Assembly (NCBI GenBank): GCA_052315315.1
Contig: JBLSDE010000005.1
Span: 12,022-76,021 of the forward strand
DNA: 64,000 nucleotides
Direction: 5' to 3'
DNA from: Cuniculiplasma sp052315315
Lineage (GTDB): Archaea; Thermoplasmatota; Thermoplasmata; Thermoplasmatales; Thermoplasmataceae
In this document: positions 34,831 to 43,238 of the stretch, piece after piece
Layout: every line of letters starts with the position of its first letter
Numbering within the stretch: the stretch's first letter is position 1
Program-made: the position numbers and the translations under genes
The notes under the pieces: generated by a model
Databases searched by the model: none
Told to the model about the DNA's origin: nothing
What the model saw: the letters and a program-made list of their open reading frames with translations, nothing else

Positions 34831-35160
34831 TCAGGTTTTCATTATTGCTGCAAGAAATATAAGCAATCCTATTACAAGACCTATAATGGCCGCAATCAGA
34901 TAAAACAGGGCACCAAGAATGACTTCATTTACCAGACTCAGTTTAAACACATAATCTGAAAGATAGTATGTTATGAAGCCTATAATCAGTCCTCCAACGA
35001 TCATTCCACCTCCGACTGCTCTTGTCTTGGATTTTCCAAAATAGGCAGTTAATATTCCAAGAACAAAGAGAGCTAGGGCTACTATACCAATTATTGTAAG
35101 AAAGAAAATATCCAGATTCCACGTAGGATACCAAGGTATAATGTTACTCATTTGCATCAC
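34831..35160 (-). CDS. Small membrane protein, three helices
   Basis: A 109-residue protein with three strongly hydrophobic segments (about 15-40, 49-75, 78-107) and a short aromatic N-terminus (IIPWYPTWNLD). The start GTG (35160) or ATG (35157) overlaps the stop of the RAM-domain gene. No family recognised. Placed between a ligand-binding RAM protein and GMP synthase, it may be a transporter accessory or sensor, but nothing in the sequence proves this. Confidence 0.7.
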   Translation of the reverse strand: MMQMSNIIPWYPTWNLDIFFLTIIGIVALALFVLGILTAYFGKSKTRAVGGGMIVGGLIIGFITYYLSDYVFKLSLVNEVILGALFYLIAAIIGLVIGLLIFLAAIMKT

Positions 35161-35390
35161 AACTTTATGCCAGCAAGTGTTTTCGTGTCTATAACACCAT
35201 CGATTTTTCTTATCTGTTCGATGACAACTTTCCCAAGTTCACTAAAGTCCTGGGCGTCTATTTTGACTATGAGATCATACTCTCCAAATAGGGGATGTAT
35301 CTCTACCACGTAGTTTATCTTGGATATTTTATTGTATACCTCCTGTTCCTTACCAGGAACGGTGCTCACTAAAACGAACGCTATTGACAT
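35157..35390 (-). CDS. Stand-alone RAM (Lrp/AsnC ligand-binding) domain protein
   Basis: A 77-residue protein equal to the C-terminal RAM domain of Lrp/AsnC regulators (AFVLVSTVPG, VVEIHPLFGEYDLIVKID, IRKIDGVIDTKTL) without a DNA-binding helix-turn-helix. Such short proteins bind amino acids and may pair with full-length regulators. A GGTGAT ribosome-binding site sits about 5 nt before the ATG and a TATA-like element at about 35419-35430, so this operon has a leader. It heads the operon with the membrane protein and GMP synthase. Confidence 0.9.
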   Translation of the reverse strand: MSIAFVLVSTVPGKEQEVYNKISKINYVVEIHPLFGEYDLIVKIDAQDFSELGKVVIEQIRKIDGVIDTKTLAGIKL

Positions 35391-35455
35391 AATATCACCA
35401 CACTCTAAATGTCAATTGATTAATAAATTTTTCAACTGATTATGAACTGTTTTAT

Positions 35456-36727
35456 TCATATTTGCGAAATTTCCTCCAGTTTGACCATTGTCTGTTCTCC
35501 GGTCTTTAAGTCCCTGAGGGTACAACTTTTCTCTTCAATCTCCTTATTTCCGATTATTATAACATGGGTAAAATCAAGACTGGATGCAGTTTTTAGGGCA
35601 TTTGAAAGATTTTTCCCTCCGTTGTGTATAACGCATTGAATTCCATTTTTTCGCATATTGAAACTGAGCCTTATGGATTCCTTGTATCCCTCATTACCTA
35701 TTCCAACGATGTAATATCTCCTCTGTTTATTTTCCAGTTTCCAAAGATCTAATTCTCTCATCAGATTTTCCAGAACTGCATCCCCCATGCCGAACCCCAC
35801 TGCCGGTATTTCATTTCCTGAAAATAGTGCACTTAAATTATCGTATCTTCCACCTCCAAAGATTGATCTGAATTTTCCCTTTACGTCAAAGCCCTCAAAT
35901 ACTATACCGGTGTAGTATGCTAAGCCTCTTACTGTGGAAGGATTGAAAGTAATGTTTTGAAAACCGTTATCCTGAAGAATATTACCAGTTTCCTTAATTC
36001 TATTTATAAAGTTACTTATTTCTGACAAATCAAAAAATTCTCCAATGCCGTTCTCAATCTCATTTACATCGTATTTTCTTCCCAGAAAGCTATAAATGTG
36101 CTCGGCATTATCTCTCCCCATTCCGTTTTTGTCTAACCTGTGGATAATTTCATCCTTCTCCGCCTTGTGAAATCTATCAATTATGCCCATATCTGAAATT
36201 ATATTTTTAGAACCAGACATTATTAGTATCTTTTCCATCAGTTTTCTCTCATTAATTCTTACCTCATAGTGACCCCTAAGTCCGAGGGAATCAAGTATGG
36301 TGCATGCAAGACCTATTATATCCGCATCAGCAACCGCAGAATCGTCCCCAAAAATGTCTGCATTCATCTGCATATGTTCTCTGGTTCTCCCGGATTGAGG
36401 CTCTTCATATCTCCATAATTTTGGTATATTGTACCACCTTACCGGTTTCGGAAGATCCTTTCTGGAAACAAGCATCCTCACCGTTGAGGGTGTTGCCTCT
36501 GGAATTAATGTAACATCACGATTTCCCCTGTCTTTGAAACTGTATGTCTGGGAAAGAATCTCATCACCTGATTTTATTCTGAACATTTCCAGAAGTTCAA
36601 GACTTGGGTAATCAATAGGTCTGAATCCGAAAATTTTTGCCTTTTCTCGCATTATATTAAACATGTGTTCTCTTATTTCCATTTCCTCTGGATAGAAATC
36701 ACGGAAACCTTTGAGTCGTTCAATCAT
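35456..36727 (-). CDS. hisS: Histidyl-tRNA synthetase
   Basis: A 423-residue class II synthetase charging tRNA-His. Features: ERLKGFRDFYPEE start, motif 2 region RWYNIPKLWRYEEPQSGRTREH (given as RYEEPQSGR core), histidine-specific GLAYYTGIVFEGF and motif 3 GGGRYDNL, and a C-terminal anticodon-binding domain (about 320-423). Divergent from the Fur-family gene through a shared 59-bp promoter region. Confidence 0.97.
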   Translation of the reverse strand: MIERLKGFRDFYPEEMEIREHMFNIMREKAKIFGFRPIDYPSLELLEMFRIKSGDEILSQTYSFKDRGNRDVTLIPEATPSTVRMLVSRKDLPKPVRWYNIPKLWRYEEPQSGRTREHMQMNADIFGDDSAVADADIIGLACTILDSLGLRGHYEVRINERKLMEKILIMSGSKNIISDMGIIDRFHKAEKDEIIHRLDKNGMGRDNAEHIYSFLGRKYDVNEIENGIGEFFDLSEISNFINRIKETGNILQDNGFQNITFNPSTVRGLAYYTGIVFEGFDVKGKFRSIFGGGRYDNLSALFSGNEIPAVGFGMGDAVLENLMRELDLWKLENKQRRYYIVGIGNEGYKESIRLSFNMRKNGIQCVIHNGGKNLSNALKTASSLDFTHVIIIGNKEIEEKSCTLRDLKTGEQTMVKLEEISQI

Positions 36728-36748
36728 AGCTTATCCTTAAGGTGATAG

Positions 36749-36766
36749 TTAAAAATACTTAATAAG
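36749..36766. promoter_or_regulatory. Shared TATA region of hisS and the Fur-family gene
   Basis: ttaaaaatacttaataag lies about 27 bp before the ATG at 36787 (plus) and 25-30 bp before the ATG at 36727 (minus). Only one AT block is available for two divergent leaderless genes, so the two promoters overlap. Confidence 0.45.
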
Positions 36767-36786
36767 GATTAAATGATTTGATTAGA

Positions 36787-37221
36787 ATGGGAATAACAGA
36801 AGAACAAATCAAAAGTCACGGTCTTAAAGTGACACCACAGAGGGTAAAGATACTCGAATATATTAAGCAGAGGGATGGAGAACATTTTTCTGCAGAGAAT
36901 ATACATGAGTATGTGAAAAAGGAAAACCCAAATATTCCAGCAGCTACTGTTTACAATATACTCAAGGTATTTACAGAGAGAGGCCTTATCAATTCCTTTG
37001 AGGTAAACGGAAGGGCAATGTATGAGGGACGTGTGGAGCCTCACATCAACTTTTATTGTCAATCATGTGGAAAAATAACCGATTCTGAGATTCACGGAGA
37101 TATCAGGAACATAGAGGCTGAGGTAAAGGGGAAGGTTATATCATCAGTGCTTCTTGTTAAGGGCATATGTGAGGAATGTCTCAAGTCTGAGAAAGAAAAC
37201 GGTATTCTTCAAGAAATCTAA
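36787..37221 (+). CDS. Fur-family metalloregulator
   Basis: A 144-residue Fur/PerR/Zur-type repressor. The winged helix runs to about residue 80 (LKVTPQRVKILEYI, AATVYNILKVFTERGL); the metal-binding dimer domain has EPHINFYC and two CxxC pairs (Cys91/Cys94, Cys128/Cys131) that would hold structural zinc. Whether it senses iron, peroxide or zinc cannot be told. I chose the ATG at 36787; a TTG at 36778 is possible. Its 3' end overlaps the convergent dihydropteroate synthase gene by 41 bp. Confidence 0.92.
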   Translation: MGITEEQIKSHGLKVTPQRVKILEYIKQRDGEHFSAENIHEYVKKENPNIPAATVYNILKVFTERGLINSFEVNGRAMYEGRVEPHINFYCQSCGKITDSEIHGDIRNIEAEVKGKVISSVLLVKGICEECLKSEKENGILQEI

Positions 37222-38200
37222 TATTTTCACTGACGTCATGCACCCTCAAAATTTCAATTCCCTTTGATTCGAGATAGAGGCTTATTGCGAGGGTTTCCGG
37301 CAATCTATCCTCGATTTTAGAACCAGTCAAGTAGCCTGTAAATCGCTTTCTGGAATGGCCAATCAATCTTGGGAATCCAAAGGAAAACACGTTGATGTTT
37401 TTTATCAAGAAATAATCATGATGAGCATTTTTCGAAAAACCAAGGCCAGGATCTATTATAATGTCGTCAGGTTTCATTCCTATCTCCTCCAGTTTTCTTA
37501 ATTTTTCAATGTAAAACTTGGCAATTTCCCCTGGAAGGTCGTCATAGCTTTCATTTTCTGTCATCCTGTTTACGTCACCCTTTAGGTGCATAAGAACATA
37601 TTTCAGTTTATTCTCGACTGCGATTGCCGCGATCCTTTCATCCTTTAGACCTGAAACGTCATTGACCACATCAATGTAGGGCAAGACCGCGCGAATAACT
37701 TCATGGTGCCTTGAGTCAAGTGAAATCATTCCCTTAAATTTGTTTCTTATTTCGGGCAGTTGAGTTATGAGCCTCTTTATTTCAATTTCAGGATCTATTT
37801 CAATTGATCCAGGCCTGGTGCTCTCTCCACCCACATCTATAATATCTGCCCCAGAATCAATGATTTGATCCGGGCTTTTATCCATAAACCTGGATCCACT
37901 ATAGAATGAATCTGGTGTCAAATTTAATATTCCCATTATTTTGGCTTTTTTAATGCGGTCAATCAAGAGTTGATTTCTGATACCAGTGCTCATAAAGGAA
38001 GCATATCTGCCGAGACCCATTGAATTAAGGAGTTCTTCCATATCTCTCTTATTCAGAATTTCTCTTTTAACTTGGTAAATCTGGTTGTCTATTGAAATTG
38101 ATTTATCAGTTTTTTCCTTGATTTTATAGTAAGTATTAATGACATAATATCCGGCGTCATTCATATATGCAGGATAAAAAAAAGACACGTCTGAATCCAT
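37181..38200 (-). CDS. folP: Dihydropteroate synthase-like protein
   Basis: A 339-residue protein. The C-terminal two thirds is a pterin-binding TIM barrel: GILNLTPDSFYSG, GADIIDVGGESTRPGS, the NDVSGL segment, IIDPGLGFSKN and LIGHSRKRF are all dihydropteroate synthase signatures. About 80-100 N-terminal residues precede it, more than in bacterial FolP. In archaea this family serves folate- or methanopterin-type C1 carriers. I chose ATG 38200 because a TATA-like element (38217-38227) is 22 bp upstream; a longer frame adds ten hydrophobic residues. Confidence 0.88.
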   Translation of the reverse strand: MDSDVSFFYPAYMNDAGYYVINTYYKIKEKTDKSISIDNQIYQVKREILNKRDMEELLNSMGLGRYASFMSTGIRNQLLIDRIKKAKIMGILNLTPDSFYSGSRFMDKSPDQIIDSGADIIDVGGESTRPGSIEIDPEIEIKRLITQLPEIRNKFKGMISLDSRHHEVIRAVLPYIDVVNDVSGLKDERIAAIAVENKLKYVLMHLKGDVNRMTENESYDDLPGEIAKFYIEKLRKLEEIGMKPDDIIIDPGLGFSKNAHHDYFLIKNINVFSFGFPRLIGHSRKRFTGYLTGSKIEDRLPETLAISLYLESKGIEILRVHDVSENIRFLEEYRFLSQT

Positions 38201-38216
38201 GAATTGTGATGTGATG

Positions 38217-38227
38217 AGTATATAAAT
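38217..38227 (-). promoter_or_regulatory. TATA-like element of the dihydropteroate synthase gene
   Basis: gatttatatac on the minus strand, centred 22 bp upstream of the ATG at 38200; the upstream ATG at 38230 would lie on the far side of it. Confidence 0.45.
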
Positions 38228-38285
38228 CAATAACGTTAATAGGTCAGTTGTAATATGTTATATCTGCCGATCATAGAGTGTTCAT

Positions 38286-38711
38286 ATGTCAGACGATAAT
38301 AATGATATTAGGGATAAACGGGTCAGAAATTATACAAAGATTGACGAGCTGTCGCAAGCAATAAGCAAGGGTTTAAGTTTACAAAACAAAAAGATGGTCT
38401 ATGAAGAATCAATGGCAGCTGCTGAGCATCTTATTAATTTCTTTGGTTATAGTGATAGGGTTATAGACAATATGCTGGAGCCAGAGGATAGAGACGCTTT
38501 TTACACAATGGAAGACATAGGTGTATTGAGGACAGAGCGAGAGGAGACAACACTTTTCGATGGAAGGGAGTGGAGGATTCATTATTGGATATTGAATATC
38601 TCAAAAATTATATCTCTGGCCCAGATGCAATCCAATTATATGGATATGGGAGAAGAACAGGATTTTTCAGTCTACGAAGAAATACCAGATGAATATTGGA
38701 CCTTAAACTGA
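38286..38711 (+). CDS. Acidic protein of unknown function, first gene of the rli1-tgtA operon
   Basis: A 141-residue soluble, acidic protein with a charged N-terminus (SDDNNDIRDKRVRNYTKIDEL), a helical middle (residues 25-70), WRIHYWILNISKI and an acidic tail (EEQDFSVYEEIPDEYW). No known motif. It lies 9 bp upstream of rli1, with tgtA 5-30 bp further on, and has a TATA-like element (atatgttatat) about 27 bp before the ATG, so it leads an operon for ribosome recycling and tRNA modification. A role as partner of Rli1 is inferred from position only. Confidence 0.75.
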   Translation: MSDDNNDIRDKRVRNYTKIDELSQAISKGLSLQNKKMVYEESMAAAEHLINFFGYSDRVIDNMLEPEDRDAFYTMEDIGVLRTEREETTLFDGREWRIHYWILNISKIISLAQMQSNYMDMGEEQDFSVYEEIPDEYWTLN

Positions 38712-38720
38712 GTTGATTAC

Positions 38721-40496
38721 ATGCATATTGCAGTTCTAGACAAGGAAAAGTGCCATCCTAAAAAGTGCAATCATGAGTGCCAGGCCTATTGTCCACCTGT
38801 CCGTTCAGGAACTCCAACAATAGAGTTCAATCAAGGGGAGGACATTTATCCTCTCATTACTGAAAATTTATGCATTGGATGCGGAATTTGTGTTAACCGA
38901 TGCCCATTTGGGGCTATCAAGATAGTAACTGTTCCAGATGAACTTAACAAGGACATAGTGCATCAATACAGCGAAAATGGATTTAGGCTCTATTCCATTC
39001 CAGTTCCGGCAAAGGGTATAACAGCAATATTGGGTCCCAATGGGATGGGTAAAACCACAACCATGAATATATTAAGTGGAATAACTGTACCAAATTTCGG
39101 AAAGTTTAATGAAGAATCAAGGAGAGACCTTGTAATTGAGAAATATTCCAACAGTATCCTTGGGGATTATTTCAGAGACGTTTATGACGGAAGAAAAAAA
39201 GTTGTTCTAAAAAGTCAATTTGTCGATCAGATTCCGAGAATTGCGAAGGGAAAAATAAGGGACCTACTTGTAAAGTCAGATCAAAACGGAAATATGGATG
39301 CGGTTATAAACGACCTTGCAATGGAAAACTCTCTTGACAAGGACGTCAAGAGTGCATCAGGCGGAGAACTGCAGAAGCTGGCTGTGGCCCTGGCTCTACT
39401 TAAGGATGGAGATATCCTCCTGATTGATGAAGTGTCCTCATATTTGGATATATCGGAGAGACTCAGAGTTGCCAGAATCTTGAGGGAAAATGCAGACAGG
39501 GGAAAGACGGTTTTTGTTGTGGAACACGATCTTGCAATACTTGATTGGATTTCCGATCAGATACATCTTGTCTATGGTTTCCCTGGTGTATATGGTGTTA
39601 TAGTTCAGCAGAAATCTCCAAATAAGGCAATAAATCAGTTCCTTGAGGGCTACCTCAAAGAAGAAAATGTCAGAATAAGAAAGGAGAAGATTAAATTTGA
39701 ACAAAAGGGGGCAAGCAGAAGAACTGTAACTCCCAATCTGGTGGAGTGGTCAAATATTTCCAAGAAACTGGGCGACTTTACACTTAAGGCTCCAAAGGGA
39801 AACCTCGAAATAGGCTCTGTAACAGGAGTTCTTGGAAGAAATGCACTTGGAAAATCCTCATTTACCAAAATACTCGCGGGGGCAATGGAGTCTGACGATG
39901 GTTATGTTGAGCCAAAGGTAAAAATAGCATACAAGCCGCAATACATCTCAACGGAGTTTGAAGGTACTTGTGAGGATCTACTATACAGGTCAATCAAAGA
40001 AAATATGAGTGATATATTTGTTAAGAACGAGATATTTAGGCCACTTGATATCGATCCCTTAATGGAGAAGGACGTGCAGAGCCTTTCAGGGGGTGAATTG
40101 CAGAGGCTTTCAATTGCAATTACACTTGCCACAGAAGCAGATCTTTATCTTCTCGATGAGCCCTCCGCTAATCTGGACAGTTCCACAAGAATGGAGGTTG
40201 GTAAGGTAATAAGGAGAACCATGGAGAACCGGAAGAAAACAGCTATGATAGTTGATCACGACATATATTTCATAGACATAATTTCTGATTTTCTAATGGT
40301 ATTTCTTGGACAGCCTGGAAGGGAGGGGACTGCATATGGTCCTATGACAATGCGTGAGGGAATGAATCTCTTCTTAAAAGAGGCTGGAGTTACATTCAGA
40401 CGGGATCATAACACAGGCCGACCAAGGATAAATAAACCTGGAAGTAGCATGGATAGGGAACAGATAAACAAAGGGGAATATTACTACTCAGATTAG
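38721..40496 (+). CDS. rli1: ABCE1/Rli1 ribosome-recycling ATPase
   Basis: A 591-residue ABCE1 protein that splits ribosomes after termination. The N-terminal Fe-S domain has two [4Fe-4S] sites (Cys11, 16, 20, 24 and Cys51, 54, 57, 61). NBD1 has GPNGMGKT (105-112) and signature SGGELQ (213-218); NBD2 has GRNALGKS (372-379, where the family usually has N-G-x-G-K) and SGGELQ (456-461), each with Walker B and H-loop. All hallmarks are in place. Second gene of its operon. Confidence 0.98.
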   Translation: MHIAVLDKEKCHPKKCNHECQAYCPPVRSGTPTIEFNQGEDIYPLITENLCIGCGICVNRCPFGAIKIVTVPDELNKDIVHQYSENGFRLYSIPVPAKGITAILGPNGMGKTTTMNILSGITVPNFGKFNEESRRDLVIEKYSNSILGDYFRDVYDGRKKVVLKSQFVDQIPRIAKGKIRDLLVKSDQNGNMDAVINDLAMENSLDKDVKSASGGELQKLAVALALLKDGDILLIDEVSSYLDISERLRVARILRENADRGKTVFVVEHDLAILDWISDQIHLVYGFPGVYGVIVQQKSPNKAINQFLEGYLKEENVRIRKEKIKFEQKGASRRTVTPNLVEWSNISKKLGDFTLKAPKGNLEIGSVTGVLGRNALGKSSFTKILAGAMESDDGYVEPKVKIAYKPQYISTEFEGTCEDLLYRSIKENMSDIFVKNEIFRPLDIDPLMEKDVQSLSGGELQRLSIAITLATEADLYLLDEPSANLDSSTRMEVGKVIRRTMENRKKTAMIVDHDIYFIDIISDFLMVFLGQPGREGTAYGPMTMREGMNLFLKEAGVTFRRDHNTGRPRINKPGSSMDREQINKGEYYYSD

Positions 40497-40525
40497 GTGA
40501 TTTGCTGACAGAAGAAAAAATTACA

Positions 40526-42379
40526 ATGGAACTGCTTCACAGGGAAGGACTGGCAAGAATAGGCCGTTTTAAAACTCCTCATGGATACGTGGATACACCA
40601 AACATAATGCCGGTGATAAACCCAAATATCCGCACACTGCCCATAGAGACCATGAAAAGAATGGGTATGCAGTGTATCATTACGAATAGCTACATAATAC
40701 GAAGAAATGCTGAATTAAGGGAAAGGGCATTAAAAGACGGACTTCACTCCCTGGTTGGATTTGACGGCCCCATAATGACCGACTCAGGAACTTTTCAGAG
40801 TTATGTATACGGAGATGTGGAATTTCAAAATGCTGACACAGTGAAATTCCAAATTGATATTGGGAGCGATATTTCAACAATTCTTGATATTTTCTCGACA
40901 CCAGATAATACCTTGGAAGAGGCGTCATATGCCGTGGAGGAAACAAAAAGAAGAATGGAAGAGGTTGAGGCATTCAGTTATGAATATAATGTTGCAGGGC
41001 CAATACAGGGTTCTGTATATCCTGATCTCAGGGCAAAAAGCGCAAGAATGATGTCTCAAACTTCTGCATCCTATCTTCCAATTGGGGGGGTAGTTCCACT
41101 GCTTGAGCAGTACAGATACAGTGACCTTGTGGACATAATAATCACGTCCAAGCTTAACTCCACTTTCTCAAAGCCAGTACACCTCTTTGGGGGAGGGCAT
41201 CCAATGTTCATGGGAATGGCAGTCCTCCTTGGTGTAGATATGTTTGATTCAGCCTCATACATTAAATATGCACGGGATGACAGAATGCTTTTTCCTGAAG
41301 GGACAAGAGATCTGAAGGAATTAATGGAGATTCCAATATGGTCTCCACTTTACAGTAGGTATAATGCTTCGGAACTGAAGTCGCTTGATGATGAAGAGAG
41401 GAAGAGGGTGCTGGCAGAGCATAATTTATTTACAATTTACATGGAACTGGGAGAAATAAGGGAAAGAATAAGGGAGCAAACTCTGTGGCAGTATGTGGAG
41501 GGTAAGGCCAGAAGCCATCCAGCCCTTATGCAGGCATTTAGAAGAATTTTAGATTATTCGGAAATGATGAATCCCTATACGGAATTATATAGAAAATCAC
41601 CTTTTTTCTATTTTGATGATCTTTCCGCCAGAACTCCATACGGCTACAGGATCCGTAACATGAGTAAGTCGCGAGATAATTGCGTTGAAATTCCCAAAAA
41701 ATACTGTCTTCCCGCAGGTCTGGATCAGAGTTTCATAAGGGATATTTATGAAAAATCCACAGACAATTTTTCATTTCCATTTGGAGATTTAATGGTACCG
41801 GCAGAGATGGAGGAATCATATCCTATCCAGCAGTCCATAATTATCAACAGATTACCTGAGTCTTACCGGGGCACGAAAATAGAAATCCAGGATGATGTAA
41901 AACAGAAGAGATACTTCCCCCTGGAAAAGATCAGGTTCCTGGCGGATCTGCAATTCGGAACAGGTTCAGGAAAGGCCCTATTTGTTGATGATATTAAGAT
42001 AGATATTTCGAAGAAAACCGGAAGGATAAGGACAATAAGACGGGGTGAGAAAATAATTGCAACCATGAGGGCCCACGATGGATATCTTGCCCTTACAATG
42101 GATGGTGGAGAGGTTATCAGGCAATTTCACCGTGGAATTAAGAACAGAGTCAGGGTAACGGAAGAGAGTGCAAAATTTAACTCCATGGGAAAATCCGTTT
42201 TTTATCAGTTTATTTTAGAATGTGATGAAGAAATTGTGCCTTATAATGATGTCCTTGTTGTCGATCCGGAGGATCATCTTGTGGCTGTGGGTCGAGCTCT
42301 TGCATCAGGAAAGGAAATGGGACAATATAAAAAGGGGATAGCTGTTACGATCAATCACCATAGGAAGGATACTTCCTAG
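40526..42379 (+). CDS. tgtA: Archaeosine tRNA-guanine transglycosylase with PUA domain
   Basis: A 617-residue TgtA that exchanges guanine 15 of tRNA for preQ0 on the way to archaeosine. Catalytic residues are kept: MTDSGTFQS (Asp86) and FDSASY (nucleophile Asp241). The zinc site is not: the usual P-C-x-C-P-x-C is PIWSPLY (about 270-276) and only the following His (AEHN, His299) remains. The C-terminal part (from about 400) includes the tRNA-binding domains, the PUA domain being the last about 75 residues (FVDDIKI to the end). I took the ATG at 40526, matching the family start; a TTG at 40502 is possible. Its end overlaps the EamA gene by 29 bp. Confidence 0.93.
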   Translation: MELLHREGLARIGRFKTPHGYVDTPNIMPVINPNIRTLPIETMKRMGMQCIITNSYIIRRNAELRERALKDGLHSLVGFDGPIMTDSGTFQSYVYGDVEFQNADTVKFQIDIGSDISTILDIFSTPDNTLEEASYAVEETKRRMEEVEAFSYEYNVAGPIQGSVYPDLRAKSARMMSQTSASYLPIGGVVPLLEQYRYSDLVDIIITSKLNSTFSKPVHLFGGGHPMFMGMAVLLGVDMFDSASYIKYARDDRMLFPEGTRDLKELMEIPIWSPLYSRYNASELKSLDDEERKRVLAEHNLFTIYMELGEIRERIREQTLWQYVEGKARSHPALMQAFRRILDYSEMMNPYTELYRKSPFFYFDDLSARTPYGYRIRNMSKSRDNCVEIPKKYCLPAGLDQSFIRDIYEKSTDNFSFPFGDLMVPAEMEESYPIQQSIIINRLPESYRGTKIEIQDDVKQKRYFPLEKIRFLADLQFGTGSGKALFVDDIKIDISKKTGRIRTIRRGEKIIATMRAHDGYLALTMDGGEVIRQFHRGIKNRVRVTEESAKFNSMGKSVFYQFILECDEEIVPYNDVLVVDPEDHLVAVGRALASGKEMGQYKKGIAVTINHHRKDTS

Positions 42380-43238
42380 ACTTTCTCTTCTGCAAATACT
42401 GGTCATACACTGTCCAGAACATTGCGGTAACCATTAAGGCTCCCCCGGCTATTGTATAATAACTGAGGGGGATTCCAGTTATAATTACTGAAAATATTGC
42501 TGCAAACACAGGCTCAGATACCATTATTATCCCAGCTTTTTCCGGCTTTACATACACCAGTGCCTTGTTGACGAGAAAATAGGCTATTACTCCCGCAAAA
42601 ATTGCGGTGAAAAGAACGCTAAAAATAACCATGGGTACCTGTAAATTTGCGTAGACCGGAAAGGAAGGTATCATAAGGGATGAGAAAAGGAATACTGCAA
42701 GCATCTGATAGAATGTAAATTTCACCATTTCTATGTTGTTGTGTTTGGCCACATATATCATCTGAAGTGCGTATCCAACTGCGCAGATCAATGTCAGAAT
42801 ATCTCCAAATTGAACAGCGGCATTATTAAGCTGCCCTCCGGTAATTATAACAAGACCCGCAACTGCTATTATTACTGCAAACCAGTCTGCTTTGGCAACC
42901 TTCATACGAAGAAATAGGAATGAAATAATCGGGACAAGAACAACATAGAGGCCTGTTATAAGACCAGAAATTGCAGGAGTTGTATAATAAAGGCCCACGG
43001 TCTGAAAATAATATCCCATAAAGAGGAAAAATCCCGCAGTTATCCCTTCACGAAAGCCAGAGAAATTGTATGGTCTGGGGATGAATGGAATCATGATCAG
43101 GGCCGAAATTCCAAACCTCACGGATAGAAATATTACGGGCGACATATATTCAAGAGACACTTTAATGAGTGGGAAAGTAACGCCCCAGGAAAGGGTAGAT
43201 ATAATGATCAAAAATGAATATTTTATGTCATTCTCCAA
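42351..43238 (-). CDS. EamA/DMT-family transporter
   Basis: A 295-residue membrane protein with ten hydrophobic segments in two five-helix halves, the EamA (drug/metabolite exporter) design. The second half repeats the pattern of the first (GDILTLICAVGYALQMIYV and VMVFAAIFSVI-like VFAAIFSVI). Substrate unknown; amino acids or metabolites are usual. The start is TTG at 43238, overlapping the upstream reductase gene by 11 bp, so it is third in the polB operon. Confidence 0.88.
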   Translation of the reverse strand: MENDIKYSFLIIISTLSWGVTFPLIKVSLEYMSPVIFLSVRFGISALIMIPFIPRPYNFSGFREGITAGFFLFMGYYFQTVGLYYTTPAISGLITGLYVVLVPIISFLFLRMKVAKADWFAVIIAVAGLVIITGGQLNNAAVQFGDILTLICAVGYALQMIYVAKHNNIEMVKFTFYQMLAVFLFSSLMIPSFPVYANLQVPMVIFSVLFTAIFAGVIAYFLVNKALVYVKPEKAGIIMVSEPVFAAIFSVIITGIPLSYYTIAGGALMVTAMFWTVYDQYLQKRKSRKYPSYGD

